Of a stretch of DNA of 64,000 nt, positions 57,082 through 64,000 are shown piece after piece. The translations under genes and the position numbers were made by a program. The DNA comes from Candidatus Marivariicella framensis. GTDB lineage: Bacteria > Bacteroidota > Bacteroidia > Flavobacteriales > Flavobacteriaceae. Each line of letters starts with the position of its first letter. Position 1 is the first letter of the stretch. The notes under the pieces were generated by a model. That model searched no databases, was not told the DNA's origin, and was given only the letters and a program-made list of their open reading frames with translations. The DNA lies in the NCBI GenBank assembly GCA_905182735.1, contig CAJJCT010000003.1, positions 62,001-126,000 on the forward strand. The letters are read 5' to 3'.

Positions 57082-57601
57082 CGAGGTTTTACATGTTTTA
57101 TATGACGATGATGACGTGCTAATGAAAGCAGTTAAGGATATTCGTGAAAAAAAACATCATATAGAAGAAGTATATACTCCTTTTCCTGTTCATGGACTTG
57201 ATAAAGCATTAGGTCTTGAAGGAACTAAGCTTGCAATAACTGCATTTATATATGGATTTATAGGCCTTATTGTTTCAATAGTTATGATGAATTATATTAT
57301 GATTCAAGATTGGCCGCAGGATATTGGAGGTAAGCCGAGTTTTTCTTATTTACAAAATATGCCAGCCTTTGTTCCAATTATGTTTGAGTTAACGGTTTAC
57401 TTTGCGGCGCATTTAATGGTTGTTACCTTTTATATGAGGAGTAAATTATGGCCATTTAAAAAAGCAGAAAATCCAAATCCACTGACTACTGATGATAAAT
57501 TTTTAATTGAGATATTGATCGATAATAATAAGAAAGATCTTATTAATTTTGTTAAAACAACTGGTGCAATTGAAGTTAAAGTAATTCAAAAAAAAGCATA
57601 G
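57074..57601 (+). CDS. actD: Alternative complex III subunit ActD (DUF3341)
   Basis: A 175-residue membrane protein of the act complex with two transmembrane helices (about 55-80 and 95-120) and a cytosolic ferredoxin-like N-terminal part (VLHVLYDDDDVLMKAVKDIREK). EVYTPFPVHGLDKALGL is the DUF3341 signature. Function is structural, possibly in proton transfer. It overlaps actC by 8 nt and lies 1 nt before actE. Confidence 0.94.
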   Translation: MGNEVLHVLYDDDDVLMKAVKDIREKKHHIEEVYTPFPVHGLDKALGLEGTKLAITAFIYGFIGLIVSIVMMNYIMIQDWPQDIGGKPSFSYLQNMPAFVPIMFELTVYFAAHLMVVTFYMRSKLWPFKKAENPNPLTTDDKFLIEILIDNNKKDLINFVKTTGAIEVKVIQKKA

Positions 57602-57602
57602 C

Positions 57603-58154
57603 ATGAAAAAAATATTTCTTGTTTTGATTTTTGGAATCATGATTTTTTTAGAATCATGTTCACATCCTTCTAAACCAAACTACCAGTATTTCCCTAATAT
57701 GTATGAGCCTATTGGTTATGAAACTTACGCTGAAAGTGAAGCTTTTTTTAATGGTATAGAAGCTCAGGTCCCTGTTAAAAACACTATCGCTAGAGGATGG
57801 GACCCATATGATTTCCCTAACACAAATGAGGGTTATGAAATGGCAAAGATTAATTTAAAATCTCCAATCGAAATAGATGAAGAAAATTTATTTAATGGAA
57901 AAGAATTATATGGTATATATTGTGCGGTATGTCACGGAAAAAAGGGGGATGGTCAAGGAATTTTAATGACTCGTGAAAAGTTTTTGGGAATACCAAGCTA
58001 TAAAGATCGTGAAATTACACCTGGAAGTATTTATCATGTTTTAATGTATGGTAAAAACGCAATGGGCTCTCATGCAGGACAGGTAAATGCAAAAGAAAGA
58101 TGGCAAATAGCTCAACATGTTATGATGTTAAGATCAAATTTGATTAAAAAATAA
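57603..58154 (+). CDS. actE: Alternative complex III subunit ActE, monoheme cytochrome c lipoprotein
   Basis: The monoheme electron exit of the complex. A lipoprotein signal MKKIFLVLIFGIMIFLESC (lipobox LESC) anchors it to the outer face of the inner membrane; the heme site is CAVCH near residue 107 in YGIYCAVCHGKKGDGQG, with a methionine ligand likely in NAMGSHAGQ. The N-terminal YFPNMYEPIGYETY segment is typical of ActE. 183 residues. Confidence 0.94.
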   Translation: MKKIFLVLIFGIMIFLESCSHPSKPNYQYFPNMYEPIGYETYAESEAFFNGIEAQVPVKNTIARGWDPYDFPNTNEGYEMAKINLKSPIEIDEENLFNGKELYGIYCAVCHGKKGDGQGILMTREKFLGIPSYKDREITPGSIYHVLMYGKNAMGSHAGQVNAKERWQIAQHVMMLRSNLIKK

Positions 58155-58162
58155 TAGAAAAA

Positions 58163-59593
58163 GTGAATTATATTTTTACAAAAAATATTAGAAATACTTC
58201 ATTAACCCTAATTATAATTGGGGCTTTAGGTCTTGCTTACGGTTTTTTATCCACTCCTTCATCAGTTTCCGAGGCTCAAGACATGGTTTCAGTTTCAGAC
58301 CACAAAGAAGGCCATGAATCACCTTCTTCTGACGATCATGACCAAGATGTTATAGAAACTCATCAGGATGATCACGCTATAAAAACTTCTGGGCACAACA
58401 GTGAGGGTAGTACAGAAATTCATCAGGAGGATACCACCTCACTAACTTCCCAACATAATGATAAAGTTGACTCACAAGAACACGAGGTTGATCATGGCGA
58501 GCACTTACTTCATCAACTTCAAAATAGACCATGGGCTGCTTTATATGTGGCGGCTTTATTCTTTTTTATGATTCCCTTGGGAGTTTTAGCATTTTATGCT
58601 ATAAATAGAGCAGCTCAAGCAGGGTGGTCAATTGTTTTATTCAGAGTTATGGAAGGTATTACAGGGTACTTATTACCTGGGAGTATTACTATTTTTATAA
58701 TATTAGTCCTTTCAGTTATGCATTTAAATCATTTGTTTATATGGATGGACCCTGAAGTTGTTGCCCATGACGAATTAATTCAAGGAAAATCAGCATATCT
58801 TAACACCACATGGTTCTTAGTCAGAGCTTTATTTTACATGTTTGGATGGAATATTTATAGATATATTTCTCGTAAAATTTCTATATCTCAAGACAAAGGA
58901 GATTACCTTAAAAATCACAAGAAAAATTTTCGTTTAGCTGCAGGTTTTTTAGTTTTTTATATTTATTCAGAATCTATGATGTCATGGGATTGGATCATGT
59001 CTATAGACCCTCATTGGTTTAGTACATTATTTGGCTGGTATGTTTTTGCAAGCATGTTTGTAACTGGCATAACCGTAATTGCATTGGTAACTATTTATCT
59101 TAAAGCTGAAGGACATCTAGATTTTGTTAATGCTAGCCATATTCATAATCTGGGATTATTCATGTTTGGAGGCTCAGTATTTTGGGCCTATTTATGGTTC
59201 TCTCAATTTATGTTGATTTGGTATTCAAATATTCCAGAAGAGGTTACCTATTTTATAACAAGAATAGAAGACTATAATTTGCCATTTTTCGGCATGTTAG
59301 CAATGAACCTTGTCTTTCCATTTTTAGTTTTGATGAATAGGGACTATAAAAGAAATAATTTTTTGATTGTAATGGCAGGAATTATTATTGTGCTAGGGCA
59401 TTATATTGATGTTTATAATATGATTATGCCCTCAGCAGTTGGAGATCAGTGGTATTTTGGTATTCCAGAGATTGGTGGTTTTATGTTCTTCATGGGACTG
59501 TTTATACTGTTCACCTTTAAATCATTAGAAAAAGCACCTTTGCTTGCTTCAGGAGACCCATTTTTAGGCGAGAGCAAACATTTTCATTATTAA
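58163..59593 (+). CDS. actF: Alternative complex III subunit ActF, NrfD-like membrane protein with His-rich insert
   Basis: A second polytopic subunit (476 residues, about 10 hydrophobic segments). After the first helix (residues 10-30) comes an ~80-residue loop at about 36-118 very rich in His, Asp, Glu and Ser (SDHKEGHESPSSDDHDQD, HQDDHAIKTSGH and so on), then HQLQNRPWAALYVAALFF. Family members often have a shorter His-rich stretch here. WDWIMSIDPHWFSTLFGWY near 275 is conserved. The start codon is GTG at 58163. 16 nt before coxB. Confidence 0.93.
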   Translation: MNYIFTKNIRNTSLTLIIIGALGLAYGFLSTPSSVSEAQDMVSVSDHKEGHESPSSDDHDQDVIETHQDDHAIKTSGHNSEGSTEIHQEDTTSLTSQHNDKVDSQEHEVDHGEHLLHQLQNRPWAALYVAALFFFMIPLGVLAFYAINRAAQAGWSIVLFRVMEGITGYLLPGSITIFIILVLSVMHLNHLFIWMDPEVVAHDELIQGKSAYLNTTWFLVRALFYMFGWNIYRYISRKISISQDKGDYLKNHKKNFRLAAGFLVFYIYSESMMSWDWIMSIDPHWFSTLFGWYVFASMFVTGITVIALVTIYLKAEGHLDFVNASHIHNLGLFMFGGSVFWAYLWFSQFMLIWYSNIPEEVTYFITRIEDYNLPFFGMLAMNLVFPFLVLMNRDYKRNNFLIVMAGIIIVLGHYIDVYNMIMPSAVGDQWYFGIPEIGGFMFFMGLFILFTFKSLEKAPLLASGDPFLGESKHFHY

Positions 59594-59609
59594 ATAAGTA
59601 ATAGATAGG

Positions 59610-60674
59610 ATGACTATATTTTTAACATTAATACTACTTATACTTGTTACTGTATCAATTTGGCAGGTGACAAAAATTTTGGAACTTTCTCAGCCAAAAG
59701 TTCAGTCTAGTCAAATTGCAGACGACAGTGACAACCAAACTCAAGGAAAATTAATGTTTGCTTTTTTAATTTTTGTATATGGTTTAACTATATTTTCTTT
59801 TTGGATGTGGGGAGATGTTCTCCTGCCAAATGCTGCTTCTGAACACGGATCAGAGTATGATAATTTAATGTGGGCAACTTTTTCTGTAATCTTTTTTGTC
59901 CAAACTATAACTCAGGCTTTACTTCATTATTTCAGCTATAAGTATAGAGGAGAAAAAAGTAGAAAAGCATTTTTTTATGCCGACAATGATGTGCTTGAAG
60001 CAATATGGACTATCATACCCACAATTGTTTTAGCTGTATTGATATTGTTTGGATTATATACTTGGAATGATGTTATGTTTGTTGAAGAAAATGAAGACGC
60101 CCTAATGGTTGAGCTTTACGCCCAACAATTTAACTGGAAGGCCAGGTATGGAGGGGAAGACAATGTGTTGGGTGATGCTAATGTGAGATTTCTTCAAGAT
60201 TTTGACGGAAAAAATCTCGTAGGAATTGATGCTACAGATCCAAATGGGCTTGATGATATAATTGTTCAAGAGTTACATTTGCCAGTAGGTAAAGAAATAA
60301 TATTTAAAATGCGATCACAGGATGTTCTTCACTCAGCATATATGCCACATTTTAGGGCACAAATGAATTGTGTTCCTGGAATGATTACTGAATTTGCTTT
60401 TACTCCAATAAGGACAACTGAGCAAATGAGAATGGATCCTGACATTATCTCTAAGGTTAGAAAAATAAATGAAATTAGAAAAGTTAATAGTGTAGAATTA
60501 ATTGCAAATGGAGAGGAAGCTTTGGAGCCATATATCTTTGATTATCTTTTACTTTGTAATAAAGTATGTGGAGCTTCACACTATAATATGCAGATGAAAA
60601 TTATAGTGGAAACAGAACAAGAATTTAATAAATGGATAAAAAATCAACAGACTTTTGCTCAATTTGTACAATAA
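59610..60674 (+). CDS. coxB: Cytochrome c oxidase subunit II (CuA)
   Basis: Receives electrons from cytochrome c and passes them to subunit I. The 354-residue protein has hydrophobic segments near residues 1-17, 45-65 and 85-105 plus another near 135-155, and a periplasmic cupredoxin domain. CuA ligands are complete: the His in VLHSAYMPHFRAQ near 231 and C316, C320, H324 and M327 in CNKVCGASHYNM. Position after actF and 12 nt before coxA fits a complex III-complex IV supercomplex operon. Confidence 0.95.
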   Translation: MTIFLTLILLILVTVSIWQVTKILELSQPKVQSSQIADDSDNQTQGKLMFAFLIFVYGLTIFSFWMWGDVLLPNAASEHGSEYDNLMWATFSVIFFVQTITQALLHYFSYKYRGEKSRKAFFYADNDVLEAIWTIIPTIVLAVLILFGLYTWNDVMFVEENEDALMVELYAQQFNWKARYGGEDNVLGDANVRFLQDFDGKNLVGIDATDPNGLDDIIVQELHLPVGKEIIFKMRSQDVLHSAYMPHFRAQMNCVPGMITEFAFTPIRTTEQMRMDPDIISKVRKINEIRKVNSVELIANGEEALEPYIFDYLLLCNKVCGASHYNMQMKIIVETEQEFNKWIKNQQTFAQFVQ

Positions 60675-60686
60675 ATTTATATAGAA

Positions 60687-62477
60687 ATGTCAACAGGATC
60701 AATAAACGCTAAAGAAGAAGAACACGCTCATCACCATAAAGAAACCTTTATCACTAAGTACGTTTTCAGCCAGGATCATAAAATGATTGCTAAGCAATAT
60801 TTAATAACAGGTTTGTTTATGGGTTTTATTGGAATAGCAATGTCTTTATTATTCCGTCTTCAATTGGCTTGGCCTGAAAAACCTTTTGGAATTTTTGAAA
60901 TTTTACTAGGTAAATGGGCTCCGGATGGCGTAATGGATCCAAACGTTTATCTAGCATTGGTTACGATTCATGGAACAATAATGGTATTTTTTGTTTTGAC
61001 AGCAGGCCTAAGTGGAACCTTTTCTAACCTTCTTATACCTCTTCAAATAGGAGCAAGAGATATGGCTTCGGGATTTTTAAATATGGTATCATTTTGGTTA
61101 TTTTTTGTCTCTTGCACCTTGATGCTTTCTTCTTTATTTGTTGAAGCAGGTCCTGCAGCAGCAGGTTGGACTGTTTATCCACCTTTATCTGCCCTACCTC
61201 AAGCTCAGCCGGGTTCTGGAACTGGAATGACACTATGGTTAGTGTCAATGGCTATTTTTATTGCATCTTCCCTTCTAGGATCTTTAAACTATGTTGTAAC
61301 CGTTATTAATCTTAGAACTAAAGGAATGACTATGACTCGTTTACCATTAACGATATGGGCCTTTTTTGTTACTGCTATAATAGGGATAGTTTCATTTCCA
61401 GTATTACTTTCAGCAGCACTTCTTTTAATTATGGATAGAAGTTTTGGTACATCTTTTTTTCTTTCAGATATATTTATTCAAGGCGAAGTACTTCACTATC
61501 AGGGAGGTTCACCAGTTTTATATGAGCACCTTTTTTGGTTTTTAGGGCACCCTGAAGTTTACATAGTTCTATTACCAGCGCTTGGAATAACTTCTGAAGT
61601 TTTAGCTACAAATGCTCGTAAGCCAATCTTTGGTTATAGAGCTATGATTGCCTCTATTCTCGCAATTGCATTTTTGTCTACAATAGTATGGGGTCATCAT
61701 ATGTTCATTTCTGGAATGAATCCATTTTTAGGGTCTGTATTTACATTTACAACACTTTTAATAGCCATACCTTCTGCTGTTAAAGCATTTAATTATATAA
61801 CAACACTTTGGAAAGGAAATTTACAATTAAACCCAGCTATGCTTTTTTCAATTGGATTAGTATCTACTTTTATTTCAGGTGGATTGACTGGTATAATACT
61901 TGGAGATAGCACATTAGATATAAATGTTCATGACACTTATTTTGTAGTAGCTCACTTTCATTTAGTAATGGGTATTTCGGCTCTTTATGGTCTTTTTGCG
62001 GGAGTTTATCATTGGTTCCCAAAAATGTTTGGGCGTATGATGAATAAAAATTTAGGATATATTCATTTTTGGGTTACTGCTATTTGTGCTTATGGTGTCT
62101 TTTTTCCAATGCATTTTATCGGAATGGCAGGACTTCCTAGGAGGTATTACACTAATACGAATTTTCCATATTTTGATGATTTAGCAAATATAAATGTTGT
62201 TATAACTGTTTTTGCTCTTATTGCTGGAGCCGCACAAATTGTTTTTCTTTATAATTTTATTCATAGTATGTTTTATGGTAAAGAAACAGAACAAAACCCA
62301 TGGCAATCAAATACTTTAGAGTGGACTGCTCCAATAGAACATTTTCATGGTAATTGGCATGGAAAAATTCCACATGTTCACAGATGGGCATATGATTATT
62401 CTAAACCTGGCCACGATGAAGATTTTATTCCCCAAAACATACCATTAAAAGAAGGAGAAGAAGAACTTCAGCATTAA
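60687..62477 (+). CDS. coxA: Cytochrome c oxidase subunit I
   Basis: The heme-copper catalytic subunit, 596 residues and 12 or more transmembrane helices. CuB and His-Tyr cross-link region FWFLGHPEVYIVLLP is near residue 283; WGHHMFISG carries the CuB histidine pair near 335; and VHDTYFVVAHFHLVM near 412 has the heme a/a3 histidines. The Tyr in HPEVY marks an A-type oxidase. Subunit III is not in this operon, a common layout in Flavobacteriia. No hairpin is visible after the stop, only a T run. Confidence 0.96.
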   Translation: MSTGSINAKEEEHAHHHKETFITKYVFSQDHKMIAKQYLITGLFMGFIGIAMSLLFRLQLAWPEKPFGIFEILLGKWAPDGVMDPNVYLALVTIHGTIMVFFVLTAGLSGTFSNLLIPLQIGARDMASGFLNMVSFWLFFVSCTLMLSSLFVEAGPAAAGWTVYPPLSALPQAQPGSGTGMTLWLVSMAIFIASSLLGSLNYVVTVINLRTKGMTMTRLPLTIWAFFVTAIIGIVSFPVLLSAALLLIMDRSFGTSFFLSDIFIQGEVLHYQGGSPVLYEHLFWFLGHPEVYIVLLPALGITSEVLATNARKPIFGYRAMIASILAIAFLSTIVWGHHMFISGMNPFLGSVFTFTTLLIAIPSAVKAFNYITTLWKGNLQLNPAMLFSIGLVSTFISGGLTGIILGDSTLDINVHDTYFVVAHFHLVMGISALYGLFAGVYHWFPKMFGRMMNKNLGYIHFWVTAICAYGVFFPMHFIGMAGLPRRYYTNTNFPYFDDLANINVVITVFALIAGAAQIVFLYNFIHSMFYGKETEQNPWQSNTLEWTAPIEHFHGNWHGKIPHVHRWAYDYSKPGHDEDFIPQNIPLKEGEEELQH

Positions 62478-62500
62478 TTTTTTTTTGCTTGTTGTTCAGA

Positions 62501-62532
62501 TTGTACTTGGCTAGTGAAAATTGATATCTTTG
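62501..62532 (+). promoter_or_regulatory. Promoter TTG-N21-TATCTTTG directly before ruvB
   Basis: TTG at 62501-62503 and a perfect -7 TATCTTTG at 62525-62532, spacing 21 nt. It ends 4 nt before the ruvB ATG at 62537, the same spacing as at glyS, so the transcript would start at or within a few bases of the ATG. Confidence 0.65.
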
Positions 62533-62536
62533 TTTA

Positions 62537-63556
62537 ATGAATGAAAGTTTAGACCCGACAAATGAACAATTTAACCCCGAAGAACAAGATTTCGATAGAG
62601 CATTAAGGCCGTTAAGTTTTGATGATTTTGTCGGACAAGAATCTATTTTAAAAAACCTTAGAATATTTGTTGCGGCTTCAAATGAAAGAGGTGATGCTTT
62701 AGATCACACATTGTTTCACGGCCCACCTGGTCTAGGTAAAACCACACTGGCGTATATATTAGCTAATGAACTAAATGCAGGTGTAAAAACAACTTCTGGG
62801 CCAGTATTAGATAAGCCGGGTGATTTAGCAGGACTTCTAACAAACCTTCAGCCAAGAGACATACTTTTTATTGATGAAATACATCGCTTAAGTTCTGTTG
62901 TAGAGGAGTACTTGTACTCAGCAATGGAGGATTATAAAATTGACATTATGATTGAATCTGGTCCAAATGCAAGGACTGTTCAAATTAATTTAAATCCATT
63001 TACTTTGGTTGGTGCCACGACTCGTTCAGGTCTTTTAACTTCTCCAATGAGGGCACGATTTGGTATTAGTAGCAGACTTGAATATTATTCAACAGAGCTT
63101 ATTTCTACAATTATTGAAAGAAGTGCTGAAATTTTAAAAGTTGAAATTGATCAAAAAGCTGCTATTGAAATTGCTGGACGCAGTAGAGGTACCCCAAGAA
63201 TAGCAAACGGTCTGCTAAGAAGAGTCAGAGATTTTGCTCAAATAAAAGGAGATGGAAACATTGATATTAAGATCACGAAATTTGCTTTGAAGTCTCTTAA
63301 TGTTGATGATTATGGTCTAGACCAAATGGACAATAAAATTTTAACTACACTAATAGATAACTTTAAGGGAGGTCCAGTAGGAATTTCAACTTTGGCAACT
63401 GCAGTAGCTGAAAATGGTGAAACTATAGAAGAAGTTTACGAACCCTTTTTAATTCAACAAGGATTCATAATAAGAACTCCTAGGGGAAGAGAAGTTACAG
63501 AAAAGGCTTACAGGCATTTGGGAAGAATTAAAAATAATCAAGAAGGATTATTTTAG
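62537..63556 (+). CDS. ruvB: Holliday junction branch-migration ATPase RuvB
   Basis: The AAA+ motor that, with RuvA, drives branch migration of Holliday junctions. The 339-residue protein has the N-terminal [13 protein letters not shown], Walker [10 protein letters not shown] at residues 61-69, Walker B in [20 protein letters not shown], sensor GATTRSG and the C-terminal winged-helix with [16 protein letters not shown]. Typical length. No ruvA next to it. Its last 9 nt overlap the convergent LacI-type gene. Confidence 0.97.
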   Translation: MNESLDPTNEQFNPEEQDFDRALRPLSFDDFVGQESILKNLRIFVAASNERGDALDHTLFHGPPGLGKTTLAYILANELNAGVKTTSGPVLDKPGDLAGLLTNLQPRDILFIDEIHRLSSVVEEYLYSAMEDYKIDIMIESGPNARTVQINLNPFTLVGATTRSGLLTSPMRARFGISSRLEYYSTELISTIIERSAEILKVEIDQKAAIEIAGRSRGTPRIANGLLRRVRDFAQIKGDGNIDIKITKFALKSLNVDDYGLDQMDNKILTTLIDNFKGGPVGISTLATAVAENGETIEEVYEPFLIQQGFIIRTPRGREVTEKAYRHLGRIKNNQEGLF

Positions 63557-64000
63557 TGAAGAGGATTCTCTAATTATTAGATTTGTTTTAAATATTTTTT
63601 TTTCATATTTAAATTTAATTTTTTTCTTTTTTGAATTAACTTCTTTTAAAAATAATTCAAAACACTTGTTGCCCATTAAAACTCCAGGCTGATTTACAGT
63701 AGATAAAGAGGGGGTTAGCTTGTCGGTTAAGAGCCAGTTGCTAAAGCCAACAACTTTAATATCGTCAGGTACAAGTAAATTATGTTTTTTGAGGCTTTCA
63801 AGGGCTCCTATTGCTGTATAATCAGACATTGAAAATATACCATCAAAATCAATTTTTTTTGAAATAAAATCATTCATTAATCTAAACCCCTCCTTGTCGG
63901 TCATTTTATTAGATGTTATAACTTTTTTTGGATCAAAAATAAGGTTGTAATCCTCCAATGCGTTTTTATAGCCCAAAAATCTATCAATAGAAACTTGAGG
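63548..64000 (-). CDS. LacI-family transcriptional regulator, C-terminal part (runs off the window)
   Basis: The frame is open to the window edge (it reads [18 protein letters not shown] from 64000), so only the last ~150 residues are present and the DNA-binding head lies outside. The visible part is the sugar-binding-like effector domain: [30 protein letters not shown] and the [15 protein letters not shown] signature before the C-terminal LIIRES. These are hallmarks of LacI/PurR regulators. Target and effector cannot be judged here. Confidence 0.9.
   Translation of the reverse strand, partial: PQVSIDRFLGYKNALEDYNLIFDPKKVITSNKMTDKEGFRLMNDFISKKIDFDGIFSMSDYTAIGALESLKKHNLLVPDDIKVVGFSNWLLTDKLTPSLSTVNQPGVLMGNKCFELFLKEVNSKKKKIKFKYEKKIFKTNLIIRESSSLK

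Noticed and set aside
1-64000. CRISPR arrays, insertion sequences, prophage or rRNA
   Set aside because: I looked for regular spaced repeats, transposase or integrase motifs and rRNA landmarks and saw none; gene order and composition are uniform core genome.

Overview
The window is about 30% G+C, densely packed, and looks like the chromosome of a marine flavobacterium (Bacteroidota, Flavobacteriia). Four things support this: single-chain GlyRS; an alternative complex III operon (actA-F) joined to aa3-type oxidase genes; a TonB-dependent receptor with an N-terminal carboxypeptidase-like domain; and several good matches to the Bacteroidota promoter TTG-N19..21-TAnnTTTG with no obvious Shine-Dalgarno sequences. 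I see no insertion sequence, prophage, CRISPR array or rRNA. The content is core housekeeping, and most of what is unusual lies in the control regions.

Layout. 1-4.4 kb (+): glyS, exonuclease III, an OmpA-type lipoprotein and a Tas-like aldo/keto reductase. 4.4-12.55 kb (-): a heme operon read hemA-hemC-hemD-hemE-hemF, then a cation/proton antiporter, hemB and a serine hydrolase. 12.7-16 kb (+), divergent from hemA: an AraC-family regulator, hemH and a MATE transporter. 16-21.2 kb (+): a secreted BNR/VPS10-like protein, hemJ and a sensor kinase overlapping hemJ. The window thus holds all steps from glutamyl-tRNA to protoheme except hemL. 21.2-24.9 kb: bacilliredoxin, DjlA-like co-chaperone, HupE/UreJ-like protein, dCMP deaminase, a small membrane protein, MarC and a DUF3109 protein. 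25.1-28.6 kb: class Ia ribonucleotide reductase (nrdB-nrdA). 28.7-36.5 kb (-): beta-helix lipoprotein, TonB-dependent receptor, phosphate-type porin and PiT permease with a PhoU-like tail, a probable phosphate or phosphoester uptake locus. 36.7-43.2 kb: dGTPase, membrane metallophosphoesterase, a thioredoxin-fold protein lacking its cysteines, and a large DUF2723 membrane protein. 43.3 kb: tRNA-Gln(UUG) and a possible 27-residue membrane peptide. 43.5-46.1 kb (-): VWA and MoxR-type AAA proteins. 46.2-50.7 kb (+): rimP-nusA-infB. 51.2-62.5 kb (+): actABCDEF-coxB-coxA. 62.5-64 kb: ruvB and the C-terminal part of a LacI-family regulator that runs off the edge.

The most interesting signals are these. 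A nearly symmetric 14-bp element lets the hemA and araC-hemH promoters share one -7 region, and a forward-oriented terminator-like hairpin sits in the araC leader. A terminator-like hairpin with nine T lies just before rimP. A strong hairpin with a T-rich tail lies 14 nt before the TonB-receptor start. A 7-bp direct repeat with 11-bp period, the geometry of a Pho box, lies upstream of the porin-PiT pair. glyS and ruvB have TAnnTTTG placed 4 nt before ATG, implying leaderless mRNAs. All functional calls come from reading sequence and motifs; no database search was run.
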